Assembly: GCF_018614615.1 (NCBI RefSeq)
Contig: NZ_JAGGOK010000010.1
Coordinates: 231,468 to 295,467 of the forward strand
Length of the DNA stretch: 64,000 bases
Direction of reading: 5' to 3'
From: Streptomyces sp. ISL-100
Lineage (GTDB): Bacteria > Actinomycetota > Actinomycetes > Streptomycetales > Streptomycetaceae
Positions 44,914 to 54,525 of the stretch are shown here, in pieces (the stretch's first letter is position 1; every line of letters starts with the position of its first letter). A model generated the notes under the pieces. The model ran no database searches and was not told the DNA's origin. It saw only the letters and a program-made list of their open reading frames with translations. The translations under genes and the position numbers were made by a program.

Positions 44914-47745
44914 CTACTTCTTGCGGCGACGGCCGCCGCTGCCGCCCTTCTGCGCCTTGCGCCGCTCGGCCCGCGTCATGCCGTCCGACTCGGACCGCGC
45001 AGGCCCTTCACCGTTCTCGAAGTCACCCTCGACGACACTGCCCTCACCGTCCACCTTGGGGGCGGAGAAGTGCAGCCGGTCGGGCCGCTGCGGAGCGTCG
45101 AGCCCCTTCGCCCGGATCTCCGGACGCGGCGCACCCGCGGGAACCGCGTCCTCCTTGCGCAGTGACGGCTTCTGGGACGCGTCCTGCGCCGGAACCGGAA
45201 CTTCCTCGACCTGCTGCTCGACCTGGACCTCCAGGTTGAACAGGTAGCCGACGGACTCTTCCTTGATGCCGTCCATCATGGCGTTGAACATGTCGAAGCC
45301 CTCGCGCTGGTACTCGACCAGCGGGTCCTTCTGGGCCATGGCGCGCAGGCCGATGCCCTCCTGGAGATAGTCCATCTCGTAGAGGTGCTCGCGCCACTTG
45401 CGGTCCAGGACCGACAGCACGACGCGCCGCTCCAGCTCACGCATGATGTCGGAGCCGAGCTGCGCCTCGCGCTCGGCGTACTGCTCGTAGATGTCGTCCT
45501 TGATGGACTCGGCGATGAACTCGGCGGTGATGCCCGCGCGGTCGCCCGCCGCCTCCTCCAGCTCCTCCACCGTGACCTTCACCGGGTAGAGCTGCTTGAA
45601 CGCGCCCCACAGCCGGTCGAGGTCCCACTCCTCGGCGAAGCCCTCGACGGTCTCGGCCTGGATATACGCGTCGATGGTGTCGTCCATGAAGTGACGGATC
45701 TGCTCCTGCAGGTCCTCACCCTCCAGGACCCGGCGGCGCTCACCGTAGATGACCTCGCGCTGCCGGTTGAGCACCTCGTCGTACTTCAGGACGTTCTTAC
45801 GCGTCTCGAAGTTCTGCTGCTCGACCTGCGACTGCGCGGACGCGATCGCCCGCGTCACCATCTTGTTCTCGATCGGTACGTCGTCGGGCACATTCGCCAT
45901 CGACATCACGCGCTCGACCATGGCGGCCTTGAACAGGCGCATCAGGTCGTCGCCCAGCGACAGGTAGAAGCGGGACTCGCCCGGGTCGCCCTGACGGCCG
46001 GAACGACCGCGCAGCTGGTTGTCGATACGCCGCGACTCGTGCCGCTCCGTACCGAGCACGTACAGCCCACCGAGGGCCTTGACCTCTTCGAACTCGGCCT
46101 TGACGGCCTGCTCGGCCTTCTCCAGCGCGCCGGGCAGGGCCGCGGCCCACTCCTCGATGTGCTCCTCCGGGTCGAGGCCGCGCTGGCGCAGCTCCGCCTC
46201 GGCGAGGTCGTCCGGGTTTCCGCCGAGCTTGATGTCCGTACCGCGACCGGCCATGTTCGTGGCGACGGTGACGGCGCCCTTGCGGCCGGCCTGGGCGATG
46301 ATCGGCGCCTCACGGTCGTGCTGCTTGGCGTTGAGGACTTCGTGCTGGACTCCGCGCTTGGAGAGCTGCTGCGAGAGGTACTCCGACTTCTCCACGGAAG
46401 TCGTGCCGACCAGGATCGGCTGGCCCTTCTCGTGCTTCTCCGCGATGTCGTCGACGACGGCGGCGAACTTCGCGACCTCGGTGCGGTAAATGAGGTCGGA
46501 CTGGTCGGCGCGGACCATCGGCCGGTTCGTCGGGATCGGCACGACGCCCAGCTTGTAGATCTGGTGGAACTCGGCGGCCTCGGTCATGGCCGTACCGGTC
46601 ATGCCGGAGAGCTTGTCGTAGAGGCGGAAGAAGTTCTGCAGGGTGATCGTGGCGAGCGTCTGGTTCTCGTCCTTGATGTCCACCCCTTCCTTCGCCTCGA
46701 TCGCCTGGTGCATGCCCTCGTTGTAGCGGCGGCCGGCGAGGATACGGCCGGTGTGCTCGTCGACGATCATGACTTCGCCGTCGATGACGACGTAGTCCTT
46801 GTCCTTCTTGAAGAGTTCCTTGGCCTTGATCGCGTTGTTCAGGTATCCGACGAGCGGCGTGTTGACCGACTCGTAGAGGTTGTCGATACCCAGCCAGTCC
46901 TCGACCTTGGCGACACCGGGCTCGTGGATGGCTACGGTGCGCTTCTTCTCGTCGACCTCGTAGTCGCCGGTCTCCTCGATGCCCTTGAGCGGGTTGCCCG
47001 GCTCGCCCTTCTTCAGACGGACGACCAGCTTGGCGAAGTCGCCGTACCACTTGGTGGCCTGGTCGGCCGGTCCCGAGATGATCAGCGGCGTACGGGCCTC
47101 GTCGACCAGGATCGAGTCGACCTCGTCGACGATCGCGAAGTTGTGACCGCGCTGGACGAGCTCGTCCTTGGACCACGCCATGTTGTCGCGCAGATAGTCG
47201 AAGCCGAATTCGTTGTTCGTGCCGTACGTGATGTCGCAGGCGTACATCTCACGGCGCTGCGCCGGCGACATGTCGGCGAGAATGCAGCCGACCTCGAGGC
47301 CGAGGATTTTGTGCACCCGGCCCATCATCTCGGAGTCGCGCTCGGCCAGGTAGTCGTTCACCGTGATCAGGTGGACGCCCTTGCCGGACAGCGCGTTCAG
47401 ATACGCGGGAAGCGTGCCGACGAGGGTCTTGCCCTCACCGGTCTTCATCTCGGCGACATAACCGAGATGCAGGGCGGCGCCACCCATCATCTGGACGTCG
47501 TAATGGCGCTGACCGAGAACACGCTTCGCTGCCTCGCGGACGGTCGCGAAAGCCTCGGGAAGCAGGTCGTCCAGGCTCTCGCCGTCGGCGTACCGCTCCT
47601 TGTACTCATCGGTGAGCGCCCGCAACTCGGCGTCGGAGAGGTTGATGAAGTCCTCTTCGATGGAGTTGACCTGGTCCGCGATGCGGTGCAGTTTGCGCAG
47701 GATCTTGCCTTCGCCTGCACGCATGAGCTTGTTGAAGACGGACAC
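44914..47745 (-). CDS. secA: Preprotein translocase ATPase SecA
   Basis: 943 aa from GTG ([14 protein letters not shown]) with AAGGAG nine bases upstream. Walker [24 protein letters not shown], preprotein crosslinking domain, and C-terminal helicase motifs ([40 protein letters not shown]). The C-terminus ends in a lysine/arginine-rich tail without the zinc-binding cysteines, usual for Actinobacteria. Drives export through SecYEG. Confidence 0.98.
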   Translation of the reverse strand: MSVFNKLMRAGEGKILRKLHRIADQVNSIEEDFINLSDAELRALTDEYKERYADGESLDDLLPEAFATVREAAKRVLGQRHYDVQMMGGAALHLGYVAEMKTGEGKTLVGTLPAYLNALSGKGVHLITVNDYLAERDSEMMGRVHKILGLEVGCILADMSPAQRREMYACDITYGTNNEFGFDYLRDNMAWSKDELVQRGHNFAIVDEVDSILVDEARTPLIISGPADQATKWYGDFAKLVVRLKKGEPGNPLKGIEETGDYEVDEKKRTVAIHEPGVAKVEDWLGIDNLYESVNTPLVGYLNNAIKAKELFKKDKDYVVIDGEVMIVDEHTGRILAGRRYNEGMHQAIEAKEGVDIKDENQTLATITLQNFFRLYDKLSGMTGTAMTEAAEFHQIYKLGVVPIPTNRPMVRADQSDLIYRTEVAKFAAVVDDIAEKHEKGQPILVGTTSVEKSEYLSQQLSKRGVQHEVLNAKQHDREAPIIAQAGRKGAVTVATNMAGRGTDIKLGGNPDDLAEAELRQRGLDPEEHIEEWAAALPGALEKAEQAVKAEFEEVKALGGLYVLGTERHESRRIDNQLRGRSGRQGDPGESRFYLSLGDDLMRLFKAAMVERVMSMANVPDDVPIENKMVTRAIASAQSQVEQQNFETRKNVLKYDEVLNRQREVIYGERRRVLEGEDLQEQIRHFMDDTIDAYIQAETVEGFAEEWDLDRLWGAFKQLYPVKVTVEELEEAAGDRAGITAEFIAESIKDDIYEQYAEREAQLGSDIMRELERRVVLSVLDRKWREHLYEMDYLQEGIGLRAMAQKDPLVEYQREGFDMFNAMMDGIKEESVGYLFNLEVQVEQQVEEVPVPAQDASQKPSLRKEDAVPAGAPRPEIRAKGLDAPQRPDRLHFSAPKVDGEGSVVEGDFENGEGPARSESDGMTRAERRKAQKGGSGGRRRKK

Positions 47746-47984
47746 TGAGGCTGGTCTCCTTGCCGGTCGGGCCTGTGCACTGGGTCGTATGGACTCTGGC
47801 GCGGGCACGGCAGGTGGTCCCCACCGCATCGGCCATCGTAAGCGAGGACCCCGCCACGCCGGGAGGTCCGCCCGCAGGAAGGCCCACTGTTACCCGCAAA
47901 GAGAACGGACAGGGAGCCCGGAAGGTGCCGGGCCATCCCAAAAAGGTCTGGCGCACCCCTGCCCGGCGAGCCGAGAATCAGCCG

Positions 47985-48557
47985 ATGGAGCCCACCATCC
48001 TCACCACCGAGCGTCTGCTGCTGCGCCCTTTCGAGCCCGCCGACACGGACGCCGTCCTCCATGCTTGTCAGGATCCCGACATCCAGCGCTGGACGCCGAT
48101 CCCCTCGCCGTACGAACGTGAGCACGCGGAGGGCTTCGTCCACCGGATCGTGCCGGACGGCTGGCGCTTCGACACCGTGTACGCCTTCGCGGTGCTCACC
48201 CGGGACAGCGGGGAACTGGTCGCGGCGATCTCGTCGATCAGCCGCGGCGAGGGCGCCGCGGAAGTCGGGTACTGGGCGGCGAAGCAGCACCGCGGCCGCG
48301 GCTACGTCACGGAAGCGGTCGGGGCCGTCGCCCACTGGGCCTTCACCACGGCGGGCGTGGAACGCCTGGAGTGGCGCGCCGAGGTCGGCAACGACGCGTC
48401 CCGCGCGGTCGCCGAGAAGGCCGGTTTCGTCATCGAGGGCGTCCAGCGCTCCGGCATCGCGAACAAGGGCGTACGCCGCGACGGCTGGACCGGCGCGCTG
48501 CTCCCGTCCGATCTCGGCCTGCCCACAGCGCGCCCGTACCTGCCCGCCAGAACCTGA
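47985..48557 (+). CDS. GNAT-family N-acetyltransferase (RimJ/RimL-like)
   Basis: 190 aa. TERLLLRPFEPADTDAV start and the acetyl-CoA motif A (QHRGRGYVTEAVGAVAHWAF) and B (EVGNDASRAVAEKAGF) typical of RimJ-like acetyltransferases. The ATG at 47985 is the first sensible start; the frame upstream has no coding features. Substrate unknown. Confidence 0.88.
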   Translation: MEPTILTTERLLLRPFEPADTDAVLHACQDPDIQRWTPIPSPYEREHAEGFVHRIVPDGWRFDTVYAFAVLTRDSGELVAAISSISRGEGAAEVGYWAAKQHRGRGYVTEAVGAVAHWAFTTAGVERLEWRAEVGNDASRAVAEKAGFVIEGVQRSGIANKGVRRDGWTGALLPSDLGLPTARPYLPART

Positions 48558-48578
48558 ATCCCCGCAGACCAGGGCCTG

Positions 48579-48601
48579 TTGTCAGTGGCGGCGCCTAGGC
48601 T
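48579..48601 (+). promoter_or_regulatory. PafBC-type (RecA-independent) DNA-damage promoter
   Basis: TTGTCAGTG (48579-48587), 8-base spacer, TAGGCT (48596-48601): a perfect match to the actinobacterial RecA-NDp consensus TTGTCRGTG-N8-TANNNT. The -10 ends 6 bases before the ATG of the DNA glycosylase gene, so transcription should begin at or next to the start codon. Confidence 0.8.
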
Positions 48602-48607
48602 GCGGCC

Positions 48608-49780
48608 ATGACCAGTCTGCTGCCGCCCGCCGCCTCCCTGTCCGCCGACGAAGCCCGCAGGATCGCTCTGCGCGCGCAGGGATTCCTGGGTGCGCCGGAC
48701 CGGCGGGCCGGAGTGCGCGGCGTGTTGCGCCACCTGGGCGCGGTCCAGCTCGACACCATCTCCGTGCTGGCCCGCTCGCACGAGCTGATTGCGTACGCCC
48801 GGCTCGGCGCCGTAGGTCGTACGCCGGTCGACGCCGCCTACTGGACCGGCGCTCACGCGTTCGAGTACTGGTCGCACGCCGCCTGCATCCTGCCCATGGA
48901 GGAATGGCCGCACTTCGCGTTCCGCCGCCGCGCGTACCGCGACCGGCCACACTGGCACCACGACCTGCCGGACGGCGCGTACGACGCGGTGATCAAGCAG
49001 CTGCGCGCCGAAGGCCCGCTGACGGCGACGGAGTTGGGCGGCGCCAAGAACGGCGGCGAGTGGTGGGACTGGTCGGCGTCGAAGGTGGCCGTCGAGCGGG
49101 CGCTGATGTACGGCGAGGTCGTGTGCACCGAGCGGCGCGGCTGGAAGCGGGTCTACGACCTGGCCGAGCGCGCCGTCCCGGACGCCGTCTACCACGACGA
49201 CCTGGACGACACCGAGTGCCTTCGCCGCCTCGTGCGGCTGGCCGGGCAGTCCCTGGGCGTCGGCACGCGCGCCGACATCGCGGACTACCACCGTCTCAAG
49301 GGGGAGCAGGTCGAGGCCGTGATCGCCGAGTCGGGCCTGGTCCCGGTCGAGGTCGAGGGCTGGGCCAAGCCGGCCTGGGCGGACCCCGAGGCGCTGGCGG
49401 CCACCCCGCGCGGCCGCCACCGCACGACGCTCCTGTCGCCCTTCGACTCCCTCATCTGGGACCGCCCGCGCACCGAGCGCCTCTTCGGCTTCACTCACCG
49501 CCTGGAGGCTTACGTCCCCAAGCCGAAGCGGATACACGGGTACTTCGCGATGCCGCTGCTCGCGGGCGGCCGGCTGCTGGGCCGCGTCGACCCGGCGCGC
49601 GAGGGAAAGACCCTGGTGGCGCGCCAGGTCTCGGTGGAGAGCCGGAAGGCGGTCCGGCCGATGGCCGAGGCGCTGGTCGAGGCCGCGCAGTGGGTCGGCT
49701 GCACGGACGTACGCCTGGAGCGCGTCGACGCACCCGACTTGCGCACCGCGCTGACCACGGAACTGGCCCGCCTCACGTGA
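48608..49780 (+). CDS. AlkZ/YcaQ-like winged-helix DNA glycosylase
   Basis: 390 aa, HTH_42 family. The catalytic QxD/Q signature appears as Q47-L48-D49 in HLGAVQLDTISVLARSHELI, with WLF-type winged helices after it (WTGAHAFEYWSHAACILP) and a C-terminal beta-rich domain. Family members AlkZ and YcaQ unhook DNA crosslinks or bulky alkyl lesions. No ribosome site, which fits a leaderless mRNA from the damage promoter immediately upstream; the promoter class supports the repair role. Confidence 0.88.
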   Translation: MTSLLPPAASLSADEARRIALRAQGFLGAPDRRAGVRGVLRHLGAVQLDTISVLARSHELIAYARLGAVGRTPVDAAYWTGAHAFEYWSHAACILPMEEWPHFAFRRRAYRDRPHWHHDLPDGAYDAVIKQLRAEGPLTATELGGAKNGGEWWDWSASKVAVERALMYGEVVCTERRGWKRVYDLAERAVPDAVYHDDLDDTECLRRLVRLAGQSLGVGTRADIADYHRLKGEQVEAVIAESGLVPVEVEGWAKPAWADPEALAATPRGRHRTTLLSPFDSLIWDRPRTERLFGFTHRLEAYVPKPKRIHGYFAMPLLAGGRLLGRVDPAREGKTLVARQVSVESRKAVRPMAEALVEAAQWVGCTDVRLERVDAPDLRTALTTELARLT

Positions 49781-49816
49781 CCACCCAGCCGAGGCCAGGA
49801 CGGGCCGCCCCGCACC

Positions 49817-50572
49817 TCACCTGATCTCCAGGATCTTCTCCCGCATCGCGTAAACCACCGCCTCCATCCTGGAGTGCAGTTGCAGCTTCTCCAGGATGTT
49901 CCGGACGTGGTTCTTCACGGTGTTCTCGGAAATGAACAACTCCTTGGCGATGTCCCGGTTGTTCATGCCCGTCGCGACGAGCTTGAGGACCTCCAGCTCC
50001 CGCTCGGTCAGCCGCGGCGCCGGGACGAGCCGGCGCTCGTCGGTGCGCTGGATCATCGACTTGAATTCGGTGAGGAGCTTCGACGCCATCGACGGGCTGA
50101 TCTGGGACTGGCCGTCGGCCACCGCCCGGATCGCGGTGGCCACCTCGTCCGTGGAGATCTCCTTGAGGAGATACCCCGTCGCCCCCGCCTTGATCGCGTC
50201 GTAGAGGTCCGCCTCCTCGTCGCTGATCGTCAGCATGATGATCTTCGCGCTGGGCGCCACCTCCTTGATCGAGGTGCACGCCTCAATACCGCCGCGCTTG
50301 GGCATCCGTACGTCCATCAGCACGATGTCGGGCAGCAGATCGGCGGCCTTGTCCACGGCCTCCGCCCCGTCCGCCGCCTCGCCGACGACCTGAATGTCCT
50401 CCTCCTGCGCGAGGACGATCTCCAGCCCCCGGCGAAACAGGGCGTGATCGTCCACGACCAGCACCCTGATGGGCTCCTTGCGCGTCCCCCCGGCGTCCGT
50501 ACCGGAACCGCCGACACCGTCGGCATCCCCCATGTCGGACTCGTCCTGCACCGGACCGAAGCTGTCCGCCAT
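49817..50572 (-). CDS. Orphan NarL/LuxR-type response regulator
   Basis: 251 aa from ATG 50572 with GGGGGAGGAA upstream. A Gly/Asp-rich head (~1-34), receiver domain (DD at 41-42, phospho-acceptor D87 in LMDVRMP, Lys in LLKEI) and C-terminal LuxR helix-turn-helix ([36 protein letters not shown]). No histidine kinase gene nearby, so the partner is elsewhere. Confidence 0.93.
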   Translation of the reverse strand: MADSFGPVQDESDMGDADGVGGSGTDAGGTRKEPIRVLVVDDHALFRRGLEIVLAQEEDIQVVGEAADGAEAVDKAADLLPDIVLMDVRMPKRGGIEACTSIKEVAPSAKIIMLTISDEEADLYDAIKAGATGYLLKEISTDEVATAIRAVADGQSQISPSMASKLLTEFKSMIQRTDERRLVPAPRLTERELEVLKLVATGMNNRDIAKELFISENTVKNHVRNILEKLQLHSRMEAVVYAMREKILEIR

Positions 50573-50793
50573 CGTTCCTCCCCCTGAAGGCCGTGGCCCG
50601 AAATTCATGAGCTGCCCCAACCACAGTGTGGTGAGCACCGATTGGCTTGCGACGCCATGATTTCATGCCCGGACGACGGAGCGGTGATCCTGTGGTCGCA
50701 CGATGGTGCCCCTGGGGGCGCACAGGCGCTCCAGGGGCACCACCACAGATGGGTACGGCGCGCTGCCCGCATTGGTTCAGCGTGCCCGGCGAA

Positions 50794-51483
50794 TCACCCG
50801 CCGAGTGCACCGCCGGCGCCGCCCGCCTCTGTTTCGGCGAGGGGGTCGGTCGTAAGGCGGATAACTCCGTAGTCGTAGGCGTGCCGCCGGTAGACGACAC
50901 TGGGCTCCTTTGTCTCGGAGTCGACGTAGAGGTAGAAGTCGTGCCCGACCAGCTCCATTTCGTAGAGCGCCTGGTCGAGCGACATCGGGGCCGCGACGTG
51001 TGTCTTCTCGCGGACCACCAGCGGCCCTTCGCCCTGCACTTCGAGCGGCCCGATCCTGGTGGTGGGAATGGTGGGCGGCGCCTCCTCGGCGACCAGCAGC
51101 CCATTGCCGTTGATGGCCGCGGCACCCGGCACTGCCGCACCGACCTCGGCGGCGGACAGCCTGCCGTTGCCACGACGCGTGTGGCGCTTGTCGTGCTGCC
51201 TCCGCAGCCGCGCCTCCAGCTTCCCCGTGGCCAGGTCCAGCGCTGCGTACGGGTCGCCGGCCGAAGCCTCGGCCCGGATCACCGGGCCACGCGAGCGAAG
51301 CGTGATCTCCACGCGATCGGAACGGTCCGCCTGCCGCGGGTTGGGCTCCTTGGACACCTCGACGTCAAGGCTCATCACCTTGGCGTCAATTTTCTGGATT
51401 TTCTCCAGGTTGAGCTTCTCGGCCACGTGCTTGCGGAACCTCTCGGGCACCTCGGTCTTGCGGCCCTTGACGACGATGTCCAC
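50794..51483 (-). CDS. hpf: Ribosome hibernation promoting factor, long form
   Basis: 229 aa from GTG 51483 (VDIVVKGRKTEVPERFRKHV) with GGAG eight bases upstream; the frame extends further but lacks a ribosome site. N-terminal S30AE domain (to ~105) and C-terminal dimerisation domain (VREKTHVAAPMSLDQALYEMELVGHDFYLYVD). Long HPF dimerises ribosomes into 100S particles in stationary phase. Expression probably rises with stress; see leader. Confidence 0.95.
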   Translation of the reverse strand: MDIVVKGRKTEVPERFRKHVAEKLNLEKIQKIDAKVMSLDVEVSKEPNPRQADRSDRVEITLRSRGPVIRAEASAGDPYAALDLATGKLEARLRRQHDKRHTRRGNGRLSAAEVGAAVPGAAAINGNGLLVAEEAPPTIPTTRIGPLEVQGEGPLVVREKTHVAAPMSLDQALYEMELVGHDFYLYVDSETKEPSVVYRRHAYDYGVIRLTTDPLAETEAGGAGGALGG

Positions 51484-51798
51484 GCAGAACTCCGTTCCCG
51501 GATAGCCCCGCTTCAGCTGCGGAGCGTCTCCCTTTCGCACCAGGTTCCGGTGAGCACCGGAACCTCGGACTTGGTGACTTTCACCTCCTCCTCCCCAGTC
51601 GACAAGATCCCCACCCCATCGACTTCGGGCTGAAGGGAAAACCCGAAGCGCAGCTGTCCCAATAAGTGAGGCACAGGGTCTGCTTTTCCTCACAACCGAA
51701 CATAGCTCGCTCGGACGCTTGTCGGCACCCGCTACCGGCGCGTACCTCCGTTCAAGTGCATTTCCCCTCTGTCCACCAGCAACGATCCAAGTTCCCCG
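51484..51798 (-). other. hpf upstream region and leader hairpin
   Basis: 315 bp between hpf start and the comF-like stop. A perfect 9-bp hairpin (GGTTCCGGT/ACCGGAACC, 51543-51564) lies 60 bp before the hpf start and would be in its mRNA leader. A strong GGAGGAGGAGGTG tract at ~51580-51596 is not followed by an ORF. No gene recognised. Confidence 0.5.
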
Positions 51799-52527
51799 TC
51801 AGTTCCGGTTTATTTCGAACGAGAGCGCCGGTGCCGCGACTACGGCCGCGTTCACCTGTGCGGATACGGAAATCAGCCGTTCCTGGGTGGCACTCAGTGC
51901 ACGGGCCGCCTCCGCCAGCGAGGCCCCCGTTGTCATGAGATCGTCCACCAGTACGGCCAGGCCGCCTTCCAGGAGCCGCCCGCCGCCCGCGACGACCTCC
52001 AGGGCCCCCGCCAGGTTCGCCGCCCGCTCGCGGGCGCTCAGGCCCGCCTGGTCACTCACCGCCCGCCGCTGCCTGAGCACGGCGAGCACCCGGGCAGGCA
52101 CTCCGGCGCGCCGCAGCTCCCCGGCGGCAGCCAGCGCGATCCGGCGCGCCGGATCATGCCCGCGCGCCCTGACCGCACCGCGCGCGGACGGTACGGGTAC
52201 GAGCAGCAGCGGCCCCGCCGTCCCGGCCCGCGGCCCGGTCACCGCGGCCCGCACCGCGCCCGCCAGTGCGCTGCCGAGCGCCCCCGCGAGCCCCAGTGCG
52301 CCCCGCTCCTTGTGCCCGAGCAGCACGGCGCGTACCGCGTCCTCGTACGGAGCGGCGGCATGGACCACCGGCAGCCCCGCCGGCTCCGGCGACGGGCGCA
52401 CCCGGCGCGCCCGGGCGCCGTACAATGCCTGCCCGCATTCGGCGCACAGCACTGTGCGCGGCCTGCCGCAGCCGCCGCACGCGACCGGCAGCACCAGACC
52501 GGCGACCTCCCGCCACCACCCGTGCAT
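51799..52527 (-). CDS. comF: ComF-family phosphoribosyltransferase-like protein
   Basis: 242 aa from the ATG at 52527 (MHGWWREVAGLV). Four-cysteine zinc finger (CGGCGRPRTVLCAEC) then a PRTase domain with the PRPP loop VLVDDLMTTGASL. Homologue of ComFC/GntX, linked to DNA uptake or processing in other bacteria; role in Streptomyces unclear. A start 11 codons further up is possible. Confidence 0.88.
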   Translation of the reverse strand: MHGWWREVAGLVLPVACGGCGRPRTVLCAECGQALYGARARRVRPSPEPAGLPVVHAAAPYEDAVRAVLLGHKERGALGLAGALGSALAGAVRAAVTGPRAGTAGPLLLVPVPSARGAVRARGHDPARRIALAAAGELRRAGVPARVLAVLRQRRAVSDQAGLSARERAANLAGALEVVAGGGRLLEGGLAVLVDDLMTTGASLAEAARALSATQERLISVSAQVNAAVVAAPALSFEINRN

Positions 52528-52626
52528 GGACTCCACTGTGCCCAGCGGAGCGCGCCGCAACCACCCCTGTGGAAAACCCGGTTGCCGGGGCCGGTTGCAG
52601 GCCCCCGGCGCGTGGGCCGCGGACGG

Positions 52627-54525
52627 CTATCCCGGATAGACCGGGTACGACCCCTTGCTGACCACTGTCTTCCAGTTCGCGCCGGGCGGCAGCCGCACAA
52701 TGCCGTCCTCCACCGAGTGCGCCAGCAGCGGCAGCCGGTCGTCGTCCGCCGAAGCGACCGCCGTCACCCGGTTCACGCCCGGCACCGACTGGGCGTCCGA
52801 CGTCGAACCGTCCGTCTGCAGATACCGCAGCTGCTGCACCCCGCCGGACTCTCGGCCGACGACCACCAGGCGGCTGCGCCCGGCCCACGACACGGCCGTC
52901 ACTTCCTCCATCTGAGGCGCGACGGGCCGCAGGTCGACAACGGACACTTCCGGCTTGTCCACAGGCCCGTGCCGCTCGACCCGGCCGAGCTTCAGGGTCG
53001 TCCGGCCGTCCTGCGTCACCAGCAGCGCGATCCGTACACCGTCCGCCGACACCTTCAGCGCCTCGATACGGGCCCCGTCGAGGCCGTCAAGGCCATCGAC
53101 GACCTTGACCTCCTCCGCCTTCCCCTCGCCGCCCGCCAGCCGCAGCAGCCGCGGCTGACGCGGGTCCCGGTCGGCCACCCAGAGATCGCCCCGCCCGTCC
53201 CAGCTAGGCGCCGAGAGGCGGTCCTTCTCCTGCTTGCCGCCGCTGGTCAGCACCGGCTCCTCGGGCTCGCTGTCCGAGACGACGGACGCCACATACAGCG
53301 AGCGCGCGTCCTGCGAGACCCCCGCCGCGTGCCGTTCGTTGCGCGCCACCGCGACCGCGCTCAGATGCCGTTCGCCGTTGCCGAGCGGACCCGGCACGGG
53401 GTCGGCCTCATCGTCGGCGCCGGTGTTCTCGGTGCTTGCCACCATCCGTACGAGACGCTGCTTGGGGTCGAGAAAGTACTGATAGTCCGGGCTCCCCGAA
53501 GCCCGTTCCGGAGCAAAGTCCTCCGCCTGGTCCCCGCCGAGCACGCACAGCGTCGAACCGTCCGACCGCTGCAACTCCACTTGCCCGACCCGGTACGACG
53601 TCAGGTCCCGCAGCGTGAAGAGCAGTTGGGCGGCCATCTCCCTGCACCGCTTCTGGCCGACGTTGGACGCCTTCCCGTTGAGCGGCACCTTGAGAGCGTT
53701 CCGGTCGTCGAACGCCAGGGACTTGGCGCCGTCCTCCAGCTTCAGTGCCGTACCCGTGGGGAAGCTGGAACCGACCACCGGCTTCAGCCAGTTGGTCGGC
53801 CCGCTCAGCAACGCCTCGACCGTCTGCGTCACCGGATCCATCTGGGTCTGCGGGTCCATGCGCTTGCGTACGTACACGGGGTCGGCGACCAGCCACGGGT
53901 GAGCCGCGCCGGCCCCCTCCGACGACGTACCGGAAGCGAAGTAGTACTTGTTGACGGAGCGGTAGATGCGCTCGAAGTCCGACTCACCGAGCACCAGCCC
54001 CTGCGGCAGGCCGTCGATTCGCCACTCCTTGCCATCCGGACCGTTCTGCCTGCTGAGATGGAGCGTCTCGCGGTACGAGCGGTTGACCGGCTGGTACGCG
54101 CGCTGCTCGTTCACCTCGGCGATCTTCGTGCCGGTCAGCGCGTACGTATAGGCCCCGCCCTCGCGGTCATTGGCCCGCTGGTCCTGCGGCACCGGGCCGT
54201 CGTCCAGCACCGTGACGTGCGTCGGGTCCCACTCCTGGGATGCCTTCTTCGTCAGGTACTTACGGGCCGTGGCGAATTGGGGGTCGTCGCCCGTCATCGC
54301 CTCCAGGAAACCCTCGACGATCTCGTTCGGCTGGGCACCCTTCCTCGGCGCCATCCCGTACACCCGCACCTGCGAGTCACCGCGCGGGGACGCCTCCACG
54401 GCCTCCACGTCGCCGTTGTCCGGCATGGACGCGCAGCCGGTCAGCAGCAGCAGACCACCGCACCCCAGCAGCACCGTCGTCCGCGGCACCCGCCAGCGGC
54501 CGCCGCGCAATCGCTCAGTGCCCAC
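52627..54525 (-). CDS. lpqB: Lipoprotein LpqB, MtrAB accessory protein
   Basis: 632 aa from GTG 54525, which overlaps the mtrB stop by 11 bp. Lipobox LLLTGC (Cys31), a GerMN-like domain, then a beta-propeller C-terminal half (multiple LWVADRDP/VSWAGRSRLVVV blades). In Mycobacterium LpqB interacts with MtrB and influences MtrA phosphorylation. Third gene of mtrA-mtrB-lpqB. Confidence 0.95.
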   Translation of the reverse strand: MGTERLRGGRWRVPRTTVLLGCGGLLLLTGCASMPDNGDVEAVEASPRGDSQVRVYGMAPRKGAQPNEIVEGFLEAMTGDDPQFATARKYLTKKASQEWDPTHVTVLDDGPVPQDQRANDREGGAYTYALTGTKIAEVNEQRAYQPVNRSYRETLHLSRQNGPDGKEWRIDGLPQGLVLGESDFERIYRSVNKYYFASGTSSEGAGAAHPWLVADPVYVRKRMDPQTQMDPVTQTVEALLSGPTNWLKPVVGSSFPTGTALKLEDGAKSLAFDDRNALKVPLNGKASNVGQKRCREMAAQLLFTLRDLTSYRVGQVELQRSDGSTLCVLGGDQAEDFAPERASGSPDYQYFLDPKQRLVRMVASTENTGADDEADPVPGPLGNGERHLSAVAVARNERHAAGVSQDARSLYVASVVSDSEPEEPVLTSGGKQEKDRLSAPSWDGRGDLWVADRDPRQPRLLRLAGGEGKAEEVKVVDGLDGLDGARIEALKVSADGVRIALLVTQDGRTTLKLGRVERHGPVDKPEVSVVDLRPVAPQMEEVTAVSWAGRSRLVVVGRESGGVQQLRYLQTDGSTSDAQSVPGVNRVTAVASADDDRLPLLAHSVEDGIVRLPPGANWKTVVSKGSYPVYPG

